From assembly GCF_029626265.1 (NCBI RefSeq), contig NZ_JARUBN010000001.1, forward strand, positions 8,373,001-8,437,000: a stretch of 64,000 nucleotides of DNA, read 5' to 3'. The position numbers and the translations under genes were made by a program. The notes beneath the pieces are model-generated. The model was not told the DNA's origin. It ran no database searches and worked only from the letters and a program-made list of their open reading frames with translations. This DNA is from Micromonospora sp. WMMD1102 (GTDB lineage Bacteria; Actinomycetota; Actinomycetes; Mycobacteriales; Micromonosporaceae). Positions 19,301 through 27,248 of the stretch are shown here, piece after piece; position 1 is the first letter of the stretch, and each line of letters starts with the position of its first letter.

Positions 19301-20507
19301 GCTCAAGCCGTACTCTGACGGCAGGGTGCCGGACTCGCTTCACTTCCGGTTCACCGGCTCGCAGCAGGCCCAGCTCGGGCAGGTCAGTCTGGACTTCCAC
19401 GCCCCTTCCAGCCCCACCACGACGTTCGAGGACTACCACAGCGTCTTCAAGCTGGATGACATGGTGACCACGCCCTTGGCCCTGTCCGCCGGCGGGTCGG
19501 TGGCCTTCGTCGGCCCGCGCAGCCGGACCGAGTACTTCGGGCCGGTCTCCCGGACCGTGCTGCACTACCGCAACGTCGGCGGCCGCATCGGCGGTATAGC
19601 CCCCGAAGGCCAAGACAACCGATTCACCCGCATCAGCCCGCCAACTCTCTTCGTGCAGCCCGCGCAGTCTCGTGAGGTGTGGAGGGCGGTGCCGCTCGCT
19701 CCCGGTGCGTCGAACCCATCGCCGGAGGTGCTGCGGCTGTTCGGACCTGGAGCGCTCCAGGAACTCGGCCAATGCACGTTCTGCCGGCAGGCCGGCTACC
19801 TGTTCACTTACTTCAGACTGTTCACGGCGGGTGCGGCCGGCGGACAGGGGGAGGGAAACGGCACGTCGGCGGATCGCGAGGAGAACTTCCGCGACTTCGA
19901 CGTCCGACTCTTCCGGGACGGCACCGAAATCCAGCCGGTCCCCGGGTTGCCCTGGGACCTGTTCCCCGTTCCGGCGGAGCCGGCGAAGTACCGGATGACC
20001 GCGCAGGGCAAGAAGACCGACGTGACGTGGACGTTCAGTTCCGCTGAACCGGTCCGTGACACCAGGCAGCCCGGATTCCCCTGTTTCCCCGAGGTTGTCA
20101 TGGGCCGTACCGGACCGTGCGCCCAGGAGCAGGTGCTGTTTGCCAACTACGATCTGTCCGGCAGCCTGACCTCGGACAACACGGTGTTGGCGCCGGGCGT
20201 GCAGACGTTTACCGTACACGCCTACCACGCGCCTTCCACGGCGCCGATGCCGAGCATCGCCGGGCTGAACCTGTCGTACTCGTACGACGGCGGGAAGCGC
20301 TGGGTTCCGACCGTTGCCCTGCCGGTCGGCAACGGTAAGTACAAGATTGTTATCCTCCACCCAGCCGACCGGTTCCGCCCTTCCGACCAGGTGAGCCTCA
20401 AGGTCGTCGCCTGGGACAAGGCCGGGAACCGGATCGAGCAGGTCACTCAAGACGCGTTCACTCTGCGAGACCGGATCCTGTCCGGGCCCCGCGACAAGGG
20501 CGTCTGA
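16326..20507 (+). CDS. large secreted S8 (subtilisin-like) serine peptidase
   Basis: About 1,393 residues from ATG 16326 (GGGAG 11 bp upstream; ATGs at 16269 and 16308 are alternatives). A twin-Arg-free signal peptide ends near TPAQA/AP. A propeptide-like stretch is followed by the protease domain with the full triad: Asp271 (VAVLDSGADLNHPD), His303 (HGHGTHVAS) and Ser479 (GTSMATPHVSG). A PA-like insert (VDILRLRALRDAGAAGVVVF) sits near residue 900, and about 400 residues of beta-rich C-terminal domains follow. The protein would act outside the cell. It probably shares control with the LAL regulator upstream. Confidence 0.93.
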   Translation: MRTHRSRPGHPARLCRWPGAVAAGVTAVVVSLGFPAVTSTPAQAAPKGQDAAQSGGPGEQPQQVTLVTGDRVDLTRAANGGYTVDVEPAPRRDGTPVTFLTDAGPDGVFVLPSDALPAIWAGQLDRGLFHVSYLVEHGYADADSDALPVIVTYPKPAAAGARGAAPTAASLAARAAKLPGTVRPVGLTSISGAGVKVPKAEAGAFWQSLRSGGTAKARSGADAPGLTAEVSKVWLDGRADLVLDETVPLIGAPQAWAAGYDGSGVTVAVLDSGADLNHPDLTGRIAAAESFVDGLPPQDQHGHGTHVASTIAGTGAASEGRYKGVAPGAKLVTGRVCNNGGSCEYSDMIAGMEWAARQMKADVVSMSLSGPATDGTDPLSLAVNELTASTGALFVIAAGNKGADLTVGSPAAADASLAVAATDKSDGLATFSSRGPRIGDLALKPDIAAPGVDIAAARAAGTTMGEPVDDWYTVADGTSMATPHVSGAAAVLAQRHPEWQAGDLKAALMSAAKDTAHTVYQQGAGRLDVARVVTQQVYATTPNVDFRNMPLPGAGQPQPAPVTREVTYRNLSDQPVTLSLAPNLAAAGGTAPPAGVLTVAETVTVPAGGTASTTVTLDVAKLGEGRFTGAVVATAGATRVTTPVGVTREPPRYTLTIRTLGRDGQPASPWAQDTIRLDGPKPGPVPGVQLSEPGVTVTQVPPGTYHINQTVNWVDADSRMNTALLGQPELVVTGNTEITLDLRKAQKVTFSTPRPAEPLNSDIAISNQRSAPTGQTFSATLGAGANTGLWALPTDNVSVGKFRFATQALLGQAPTTLAVLGAGPTLHPVTPRHTMERDQVHQGGLIPVQDGFPGWTPFTGIHDLKLVDAGTGAPEELVGLAVKGNLALLEAAAVYASPFGGLTCGVDILRLRALRDAGAAGVVVFPAGDAAGCGRPYIPVPVVKEPFTALQSLGVANVHLPRREGLQLRDRLAAGQLTLRVQGRPETGYTYALKPYSDGRVPDSLHFRFTGSQQAQLGQVSLDFHAPSSPTTTFEDYHSVFKLDDMVTTPLALSAGGSVAFVGPRSRTEYFGPVSRTVLHYRNVGGRIGGIAPEGQDNRFTRISPPTLFVQPAQSREVWRAVPLAPGASNPSPEVLRLFGPGALQELGQCTFCRQAGYLFTYFRLFTAGAAGGQGEGNGTSADREENFRDFDVRLFRDGTEIQPVPGLPWDLFPVPAEPAKYRMTAQGKKTDVTWTFSSAEPVRDTRQPGFPCFPEVVMGRTGPCAQEQVLFANYDLSGSLTSDNTVLAPGVQTFTVHAYHAPSTAPMPSIAGLNLSYSYDGGKRWVPTVALPVGNGKYKIVILHPADRFRPSDQVSLKVVAWDKAGNRIEQVTQDAFTLRDRILSGPRDKGV

Positions 20508-20525
20508 CCCGGCAGGGTGACCCAT

Positions 20526-20566
20526 CGCGTAGGCCAGCGGAATCACCGGCTCCGCTGGCCTACGCG
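20526..20566 (+). terminator. strong hairpin after the subtilase gene
   Basis: A perfect 16-bp inverted repeat, CGCGTAGGCCAGCGGA at 20526-20541 and its complement at 20551-20566, with a 9-nt loop, 19 bp after the stop. No T tract follows, as is usual for such hairpins in high-GC actinomycetes. Confidence 0.75.
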
Positions 20567-20639
20567 CGTCCCAGGCGACCGGTGGTGGCGACCGTGCCGC
20601 CCTCGCGGCGCATCGCATCTACCACCGCCCCACCAGGCC

Positions 20640-21402
20640 TTACGCCTCACGCCGCAGGCCTGAAGCGGGCATGGAGCCTGTTCGATCGTACTGTTTCTCG
20701 TCATCGATGCGCTTGGACCTGGCGTGTTCGTCGAAGGTGACGTCTCGGATCCAGTGCACGCTGTTCTCGATGGTCCAGTGTCCGCAGGCCCAGGCGGCGA
20801 TCTCGGCGGGGCGGGCCTGGTGGGTGGGTAGGTCGGTGATCGCGTAGACGATCTCGCTGGTCCATTTCTTCGTGCCCAGGCATCGGTGTTTGCGGCGGAT
20901 CCGCACGACCTGGCGGGCGTGGGGGAACAGCAGGTCGTCGACGGTGACGACCTGGACTTCGCGGATCTCGTGGCGGCCGTGTCCACGGGTGGTCTGCCGG
21001 TCCAGGACCGGTACCTGTTTCCAGGACAGGCGTCGTAGTTGGGCGGCGTGGTGGGCGCGCCGCTGTTCCCGCTCGCTGGGGCCTCCGGCGTCTGCGCGGC
21101 GGGCTCGGACCGGGTCAGGGTGGACAGGTACCCGTATCCGGCGGCGGCCAGTGCAACCGGATCGACCCGACTGTAGGCCTCGCGCAGGGTGCGTTGATCG
21201 CGCACACGCCGATCGCGGACAGGGTCGCCAGCCGGTACCGCACGCCGCGCATTGTCGCGGGGATCGGGTACCTGCCCCAGCCGATCCAGCAGCCCTTCCG
21301 GCTCGACCGGGGCGTCAGCAGGTGACGCACTCGGATCCGGACCACGGCGGGCACCAGGCCAGAGGCGTTCGAGGAGATGGGCGATGATGGCATAGCGGAC
21401 AC
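20640..21402 (-). pseudogene. ISAs1-family transposase relic
   Basis: Reading the reverse strand across frames gives an N-terminal part with PRDNARRAVPAGDPV / GVRYRLATLSAIGVCAI (21115-21402), typical of ISAs1 transposases. A C-terminal part reads VRIRRKHRCLGTKKW, then EIVYAITDLPTHQARPAEIA and CGHWTIENSVHWIRDVTF (20640-20950). At least two frameshifts separate the parts, and the protein ends early after the RDVTF motif, with the expected last 60 or so residues gone. No terminal inverted repeats were identified by eye. It is inactive. Confidence 0.8.
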
Positions 21403-21525
21403 GGCACCCTTTAAGATTTTGAAGCGTCGAGAACTCCATGATCTATGGGTGTCGTGTTCGCCCTGGCCACGGGGTTCAACGCAGCAGGTTGCTTGTTGTT
21501 AGAGTCGCCCGTGCCCTTACAGACG

Positions 21526-22059
21526 ATGAATCTGTCCGGCTCACCCGTGCTTCTTGTGCCCCGGACGCTGGCCGCATCCTGGCGTGGCTTCTACGTTGCC
21601 GCAGAGCCTGATGACGGCCTGCCCGATCTAGAGCTTGCCGAAGGGACCTCCTGGCAGATCGACGACACGGTCGACTTCGACCGCCCCTGCACCGACTATG
21701 ACCGGCTCTGCGCGATGCTGCATGAAGACCCGTGCCTTGTCTCGATTGGCAACGGCCACGGAGTGGCCTTCGGGCCGGGACACGACCTTCTCGGCTGGTG
21801 CGACGAACACCAAGAGATCGTGGCAGGGGTGATGCCCGAGTCCCGCGACAGACTCGTCTGGCAGTACCAGTTCACCTGGCGCAATCCGGGCCCTGACCTG
21901 CTGCTGATGAACTCGTGCCGACATGGAGCCGATCCCGATACCAGCGACGGTGAGTGCTTCACGGTAAACCTCACGCCCGGACTTTACGAGGTTGCCACCG
22001 CCAAATCGGCGGGCCCATGGGCGGGTACCTTGTGTCGGTTCCAATCGAAGCAAGCCTAG
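21526..22059 (+). CDS. Imm21-like immunity protein
   Basis: About 177 residues from ATG 21526; GTG 21511 and an ATG at 21445 are in-frame alternatives, and none has a strong ribosome site. The pattern SGSPVLLVPRTLAASWRG, then CTDYDRLCAMLHEDPCLVSI, then GNGHGVAFGPGHDLLGW resembles the Imm21 family of polymorphic-toxin immunity proteins (acidic, GNG/GDG turn, GP/GD segment). These neutralise toxins delivered by contact-dependent or type VII-like systems. No toxin gene is adjacent, so it would be an orphan immunity gene, lying between two transposase relics. Assignment is by pattern only. Confidence 0.6.
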   Translation: MNLSGSPVLLVPRTLAASWRGFYVAAEPDDGLPDLELAEGTSWQIDDTVDFDRPCTDYDRLCAMLHEDPCLVSIGNGHGVAFGPGHDLLGWCDEHQEIVAGVMPESRDRLVWQYQFTWRNPGPDLLLMNSCRHGADPDTSDGECFTVNLTPGLYEVATAKSAGPWAGTLCRFQSKQA

Positions 22060-22218
22060 ACGGTCTGCCCCATCGCCACCCTGAAGACCGGGACGGTCAT
22101 GGCCAAGCTACGCCAGTGGACAATCCCGGAACACTCCGGGGCCCTGCCTTCGACGGCGTACGAGATGATCCCGGCGAGCGCAGGCCAGGCTCGGAGGATG
22201 ACCCGGAAAGGACGACTG

Positions 22219-22887
22219 ATGGACGCTGCAATTGCTGAATGGCTTCGGCTAGAGGTAGGGCACCCGGAACCGTTCTGGGACGAGGAACTCGACAAGATTG
22301 TGACCTTTGGGGTCCGGCATGCCCGCAGCATCTCCGGACTTGAGCGCTGCCGGTCCCTCGAAGTCCTGGTTCTGTCCGGCTACGGCTGCGCTGACCTCCC
22401 AGATCTCAGCGGTTTTTCGGAACTCTCCAGTCTGAAGGTTGCCGACAGCGAACTCCGCGACATCGGGCCGGTCCGCACCGCACCATCGCTGCTCGTGCTG
22501 AACGTGGAACGCAGCCTCGTTACGGACATCTCCGTCACCCTGGAGTGTACGGAGCTGAGCTTGCTCGACGTCACCGGGAATCCGCTGTCCGACGTGTCAT
22601 ACCGGGAGGTCCTTCCTGAGCTGCGCGCCAAGGGCGTGGACGTGCACGCCTCGGACGAACTGGACTGGTCCCTCACCCGCGCGCTCCACGAGTCGGGCCT
22701 GCCGTTCGCCTTCTACCAGCACGCCGACGGACACCGCCTGTCCCGCCCCGGCCTAACCCACAGCGCCACCCCGGAGGCCGGCCACGTCGACATCACCCCG
22801 CAGGAACTGGCACACCTGCTGGCAACCAGTCCCGAGGAGATCGAGCCCCTCTTCGACGACCGCACCCGGATATCTGGCCGCCTCTGA
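22219..22887 (+). CDS. leucine-rich repeat protein
   Basis: 222 residues from ATG 22219, preceded by GGAAAGGA at 22203-22210 (a longer frame from ATG 22099 is less likely). Four or five degenerate leucine-rich repeats of about 22 residues run from residue 45 to 150 (LEVLVLSGYGCADLPDLSG; LSSLKVADSELRDIG; LLVLNVERSLVTDIS; LSLLDVTGNPLSDVS). A C-terminal domain of about 80 residues ends in DITPQELAHLLATSPEEIEP. There is no signal peptide or membrane segment, so it is probably cytosolic. It follows the Imm21-like gene by 160 bp in the same direction and may be a second immunity or protein-binding factor. Function unknown. Confidence 0.65.
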   Translation: MDAAIAEWLRLEVGHPEPFWDEELDKIVTFGVRHARSISGLERCRSLEVLVLSGYGCADLPDLSGFSELSSLKVADSELRDIGPVRTAPSLLVLNVERSLVTDISVTLECTELSLLDVTGNPLSDVSYREVLPELRAKGVDVHASDELDWSLTRALHESGLPFAFYQHADGHRLSRPGLTHSATPEAGHVDITPQELAHLLATSPEEIEPLFDDRTRISGRL

Positions 22888-22894
22888 CCCGAAT

Positions 22895-23435
22895 CCATGA
22901 GTACTGTTTGTTCGCCGCCGAGGTGGCTGTTGGCGGCGAGTAGTGCGGCCCACATCCAGATCGTGTTCGCCCCGCGGTTGCCGGAGGGCAGGTGGCGTAG
23001 GGCGGCGCCGTGTTTGGCGTCGCGAATGCGGTCTTCGATGTCGGTACGGTGGCGGTGCCACTGACCCGGCGCACGATGCAGGCCAGGCCGGGTGGCCAGC
23101 CGGCGGGCTGGTAGCGGGTGACGGCGACATCGGCGCCGGCCGTGCCGATCGCGGGGGTCCAGCCGGTCTCGGCGATGGGGTCGATCAGCCGCCACACTGC
23201 CTTGTTGCGGGTACGCCGATGGTGAAGTCGCAGTCCAGGTCGAGCAGGCACTGGGCGATCGCGGCCGAGAAGTAGCCGGTGTCGCCACCGGCTTGCGGCC
23301 GGCCGGTGACACCGGCGGCGCGCAGCACCCCGACCGCCCGGGTCAGCAGTTCGACCGTGCCGGGCCGGGGGTCCTCGTCCCCGGCGAGGAGGTCCGCCGA
23401 CAGCACCAGCCGTGTCTCAGCACCGGACTTGCCGG
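22895..23435 (-). pseudogene. IS1380-family transposase relic
   Basis: The reverse strand, in three frames, gives fragments typical of IS1380 transposases: LSADLLAGDEDPRPGTVELL and GDTGYFSAAIAQCLLDLDCD (23185-23406), then NKAVWRLIDPIAETGWTPAI (about 23140-23205), then IEDRIRDAKHGAALRHLPSG and NTIWMWAALLAANSHLGGE (22910-23050). The N-terminal third and the C-terminal end are missing, and there are at least two frameshifts. It directly abuts the LRR gene on one side and a gene remnant on the other. Confidence 0.82.
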
Positions 23436-23442
23436 GTGGGCT

Positions 23443-23525
23443 GCCTTTACGCCGGAGACGAGTTCAACCTGCCCAACAAGCCGGTGACGTGGCAGGGTCT
23501 CCTGAAAGCCGTAGGTCTGTCATAA
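23443..23525 (+). pseudogene. C-terminal remnant of an unidentified gene
   Basis: Immediately after the IS1380 relic, one frame reads RVGCLYAGDEFNLPNKPVTW followed by QGLLKAVGLS and a TAA stop. It has the look of a real protein tail cut off by the insertion or by a deletion. I cannot name the family. The next 150 bp to the Hsp70-like gene hold no other frame. Confidence 0.4.
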
Positions 23526-23685
23526 TGTCGGCCGTGAAGATCGCGTAATGTCGCGCTGGAGGGGGTCGGACGTGCCGGCGACGGCCAGCGAGGGCCCTGT
23601 CAGCTGTTTCTTCGCAGTCTGGTTGACAGCGTCTGCCGCCCAGCAGCTCTGCGGCGGAGTTAGAAACTTGACGTGAGGGTTGGGT

Positions 23686-25782
23686 ATGACATCACGATCG
23701 GGCAACGGTCCCGGCGCGACTCGGCTGGGTGTGGATTTCGGCACGTCGAGCACGGTGGCGATGGTCGCGTCATCGGATGGCCGTTCTCGGCCGTTGCTGT
23801 TCGACGGGTCGCCGATCCTGCCGTCGGCGGTGTGTGGCCGGCCGGACGGTGAATTGCTTGTCGGTCGTGATGCGGTCAATGCCGCGCCGACGTTCCCGGA
23901 CCGGTTCGATCCGCACCCCAAAAGGCGTATCGACGAGGGTGTGCTGTTGCTCGGTGACCGCGAGGTGCCGGTCGTCGACGCCATCGCCGCGGTGCTGCGT
24001 CGGGTGGTCGACGAGGCGCGGCGGGTGCTGGGTGGGCTGCCGGAGCGGGTGGTGCTGACTCATCCGGTGTCCTGGGGCGCCCGCCGTCGCGAGGTACTGG
24101 CGGGTGCCGCGGCCGCTGCCGGTATCGGTGGGGCCCGGCTGGTCGCCGAACCGGTCGCCGCCGGGCAATACCTGGTCGACGTGCTGGGCCAGCGCATCCC
24201 GATCGGGAGTAACCTGCTGGTCTACGATCTCGGCGCGGGTACCTTCGACGTGTCGGTGTTGCGACGGCTCGCCGACGGGTTCGAGGTCGTCGCGTCCCAG
24301 GGGCTCCCGGACGCTGGCGGGCTGGAGATCGACGCGGGGGTCATGTCGCATCTCGCCGCCAGTCTGGTTGGTCGTAATCCCCGCACGTGGGAGCGGCTGT
24401 CGGCGCCGGTCACGCCGGCCGACCGTCGACACCGCCAGCAGGCGTGGGACGCAATTCGCGCGGCGAAGGAGACACTGTCCCGGACCGGACACACCTTGAT
24501 GCACCTGTCGGCCATCGACGACGATGTCCCACTCGGACGCGAACAACTCGACGCGCTGGCCCGCCCGGTCCTCGACCGTACGATCAGTACCGCCCGCGCG
24601 GTCCGGCTCGACGCCGGCATCCCCGCCGACGAGCAGGTCGCGGTCCTCCTGGTCGGTGGGGCCAGCCGGATGCCGCTGGTCGCGACCCTGATCACCCGAT
24701 CGTTCGGCACCGCACCGACCGTTATCGAACAACCCGAACTCGTCGTCGCCGAGGGGGCGCTGACCGCCCTCCACGACACACCCGCCCCGGCAACCGGTCC
24801 TGCCCGGTTCATCAGCCACGCAATTGCCGGGCCGACACACGTGATCGCCGGGCCGACACAGGTGCTCCCGGTGCTGCAGGTGGGCCAGGAACAATCTCCG
24901 GGAACGTCCGGTGTGCCGGCCGGCGACCGCCGGGCAGGGCCGTCCATCAGCACGCTTCGAGATGTGATCCGGCGTCGCCGGCCCATGTGGATCGCGCTTG
25001 CCGCAGTTGTCGTCGCCGTCGCGCTCGCCACCGGGATCGGTTTGACACTGAACGGCAAGGGCGGCCTGCCCGCAGGCCTGTCTCTCGGGGTCGGTATCGG
25101 CGACGGCATAGGCGACCCAGATGGTCGTGGAACGGTTGCCCAGGAAGGGGACTCTCGGACGTCGCCGGGACCCAGCGCGTTGTCGCAGGATGGACACACG
25201 GCCGCGCCCGGCGGCACAGGCGGGCCATCCGTGACGCGGAATCCGTCCACACCACCCACCCAGCCATCGAAAGGCCCCGCGAACGACAACCCCACCGACG
25301 ACGACCCGGCGAGTGATAACCCAGTGGTAGGCCCCGATCCCTTGCAGCACAGGACATGGCGATACCCGAATCCTCCTTATGCGTGCGCCGAAGCTGGAAT
25401 GCGGGTGACGCGGACATCCGGAACGTCCACAGCATGGCCTCCGTTGGTCGCCACCGCATGTGCGGCAAGGAACAGCAACGGGAGCACCGGGGAAGTGGCG
25501 TGCAAAGCCAGCGCTGCCATCTGCGATGGCATCACTTTGCGGGCAACCTTCCGTCTGGTAATCCGACCATGCGGCGGCGGCTCAGCACTGGAGACGGTGC
25601 CACTGGGGCCCCGCGAGGAGACGGAGCGATTTTTACAGGTGCTGGCCTACGGCTATCCGAGCACCTTGATTGAGGCCGTTGTAACCGTGTCCCTGATGGA
25701 GGCCAAGGCCGAGGGGAGCGTCTGGAAAGCCGCCACGCCGGCCACCGTTACCAGTCCCTGCTTTGACCCTGTAAACCCGTGA
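23686..25782 (+). CDS. membrane-anchored Hsp70-like ATPase
   Basis: 698 residues from ATG 23686 (TTG 23680 is an alternative; GAGGG lies just upstream). Residues 10-390 form an Hsp70/actin-fold ATPase: phosphate-1 LGVDFGTSSTVAMV, connect/phosphate-2 LLVYDLGAGTFDVSVL, adenosine motif VLLVGGASRMPLV. No Hsp70 substrate-binding domain follows. Instead there is a basic linker (DVIRRRRPMW), one membrane helix (IALAAVVVAVALATGIGLTL) and a Gly/Ser/Thr/Pro-rich stalk. The chain ends in a roughly 150-residue extracellular domain with about five cysteines. This layout suggests an ATP-gated sensor or scaffold rather than a chaperone. It stands alone, between relics. Confidence 0.85.
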   Translation: MTSRSGNGPGATRLGVDFGTSSTVAMVASSDGRSRPLLFDGSPILPSAVCGRPDGELLVGRDAVNAAPTFPDRFDPHPKRRIDEGVLLLGDREVPVVDAIAAVLRRVVDEARRVLGGLPERVVLTHPVSWGARRREVLAGAAAAAGIGGARLVAEPVAAGQYLVDVLGQRIPIGSNLLVYDLGAGTFDVSVLRRLADGFEVVASQGLPDAGGLEIDAGVMSHLAASLVGRNPRTWERLSAPVTPADRRHRQQAWDAIRAAKETLSRTGHTLMHLSAIDDDVPLGREQLDALARPVLDRTISTARAVRLDAGIPADEQVAVLLVGGASRMPLVATLITRSFGTAPTVIEQPELVVAEGALTALHDTPAPATGPARFISHAIAGPTHVIAGPTQVLPVLQVGQEQSPGTSGVPAGDRRAGPSISTLRDVIRRRRPMWIALAAVVVAVALATGIGLTLNGKGGLPAGLSLGVGIGDGIGDPDGRGTVAQEGDSRTSPGPSALSQDGHTAAPGGTGGPSVTRNPSTPPTQPSKGPANDNPTDDDPASDNPVVGPDPLQHRTWRYPNPPYACAEAGMRVTRTSGTSTAWPPLVATACAARNSNGSTGEVACKASAAICDGITLRATFRLVIRPCGGGSALETVPLGPREETERFLQVLAYGYPSTLIEAVVTVSLMEAKAEGSVWKAATPATVTSPCFDPVNP

Positions 25783-25810
25783 TGCGCGATCAGCGGCCTC
25801 CGTCCATCGC

Positions 25811-25979
25811 CCCACGGGGGATCCTTAACGCCCGCATCCGCAAGGCCGTCCGCGCCCGAGGGCACTTTCCCAACGAGCGAGCGGCACTCAAGTGCGTGTA
25901 CATGGCCCTGATGAGCATCGACCCAACCGGCGCCGGGCGCCGCAGGTGGACCATGTCGTTAGAGGTCCTGCCTTGGTAG
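25811..25979 (+). pseudogene. IS256-family transposase C-terminal relic
   Basis: One frame reads LNARIRKAVRARGHFPNERA, then ALKCVYMALMSIDPTGAGRR and RWTM, the conserved C-terminal block of IS256-family (mutator-type) transposases. Only about 50 residues remain; what follows is unrelated and stops at 25979. It starts directly behind the Hsp70-like gene. Confidence 0.78.
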
Positions 25980-26333
25980 GGCAGAGGGAGAGCCGAGCCC
26001 CCGAATTCAGGGTGAAGGTCATGGAAGCGGTGTAGCTCCTGGATTGCAGCCGCGAAGAACTCCCCGGCGTATGGGGCGCGGAACGCTCAGATGGTGGCGG
26101 CGGGAACTAGGGAGACCCTCCCCGACCCCGTGTGCTGCGGATGCGTGCTGGAGCGTCGGGTCCTGTAACGGCCCACGCCGGGAAGTGGATCTCGTGTCGG
26201 GAGGGAGTCGCAGGCGGCCGTAGTACTGCTGGAGCCGAGCGGACAATATAACCGTGGGTGAGGGAACGGCCGCTACTTCGTCGTCAGCGCACCGACATCC
26301 GGCCGGGACCAGCCCGGCCGGATGCGGCAATAG
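25980..26333. other. 354-bp stretch without a gene, possibly a structured-RNA relic
   Basis: No frame is convincing. Short complementary blocks are frequent (for example GGGAGACCCTCCCC near 26110). The general look, including GTCCTGTAACGGCCCACGCC and GTCGCAGGCGGCCGTAGTA, recalls the untranslated 5' part of actinobacterial group II introns as I remember them. That is memory of style, not an alignment. No reverse transcriptase frame follows. Confidence 0.25.
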
Positions 26334-27248
26334 TCAGATCCGGGAAAGCAACGGCCTGGCAGAGCACTGGGCCGAGCCGATGTTCTTCAACGTCAGTATC
26401 AGCTCCCGCTCTGCTGAGCCGTTGGAGTTGATGACCTGCCGGTAGTAGTGGCGCGTGATCTGCATCGTGCAGCCAAGCTCTACCGGCTCGACGTTGATGA
26501 CGTGCGTGGCGGTCGTCGGGTTGGCGTTGTTCCAGGTGGTGGTTATCGATGAACCGGCGTTCAGAGTCCGCTGGGTCAGTCGGCTCTCCGTCGGGGTGAC
26601 GCCCTTCAGGACGTCGGCCGAGCAGGCGATGTTCCCGATGTTCTGCACCTCGGCACGCAGGTAGACGGGCTGCGCCACGTCGCCCTGGGCGACCCGCTGA
26701 TACCAGGTACGCAGCACCTTGAACCGGCAGTTGTTGGAGCTTGTGGCCCCGCTGGGAAGCAGGCCGATCAACCCCATGTCAAAGACTTGTCCGACCTGGG
26801 TGAGCTGAGTGGAAAAAGTCATGATCTCGGAGGGGTCCATGCCGCCGGTGGATCCGATGGTGCTTCCGCCGAGCGAGGAGAGGATGACGTTGGTCCCGCA
26901 GGCGATCGATCCGACGTTCTTGATCGTGAAGTGGAACTTGCGCTCGCCCGTGTTCAGCCGCTCGTACCACTCGTTGGTGACCTCGAACGCGCACACGGCC
27001 GAGGTGCTGGCTCCGACCGGGGACAAACCGACCTTGTACACGGCGCTGTGCGGGTTGGCGTTGTTCCAGACCCAGCTCGCCGAGGCGCCGGCCGATATGG
27101 TGCCGCTGAAGAAGTTGGTCTCGGTGGCGGCCTGGGCGGGAGTCGACATGACGATCGCGCTCGCGGGCACGGCGAGCACCGTGACCGCGAGCAGGCGCAG
27201 CAGTGTCGATGCCGCGCGCCGGCTGGAACGTTCGGGACTGTGGGGCAT
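26334..27248 (-). CDS. secreted protein with three internal repeats
   Basis: 304 residues from ATG 27248, chosen because GGGAGG lies 6 bp upstream. An N-terminal signal peptide (LLRLLAVTVLAVPASAIVMS, cleavage near TPAQA) precedes three related segments of about 80-90 residues. Each contains a basic-aromatic core (NEWYERLN, RTWYQRVA, RHYYRQVI), a strand ending KNVGSIAC, QNIGNIAC or KNIGSAQC, and two carry WNNANP. The repeats look like all-beta extracellular modules, each with a disulphide-capable pair of cysteines. I do not recognise the family. It would act in the medium or at the cell surface. Confidence 0.72.
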   Translation of the reverse strand: MPHSPERSSRRAASTLLRLLAVTVLAVPASAIVMSTPAQAATETNFFSGTISAGASASWVWNNANPHSAVYKVGLSPVGASTSAVCAFEVTNEWYERLNTGERKFHFTIKNVGSIACGTNVILSSLGGSTIGSTGGMDPSEIMTFSTQLTQVGQVFDMGLIGLLPSGATSSNNCRFKVLRTWYQRVAQGDVAQPVYLRAEVQNIGNIACSADVLKGVTPTESRLTQRTLNAGSSITTTWNNANPTTATHVINVEPVELGCTMQITRHYYRQVINSNGSAERELILTLKNIGSAQCSARPLLSRI

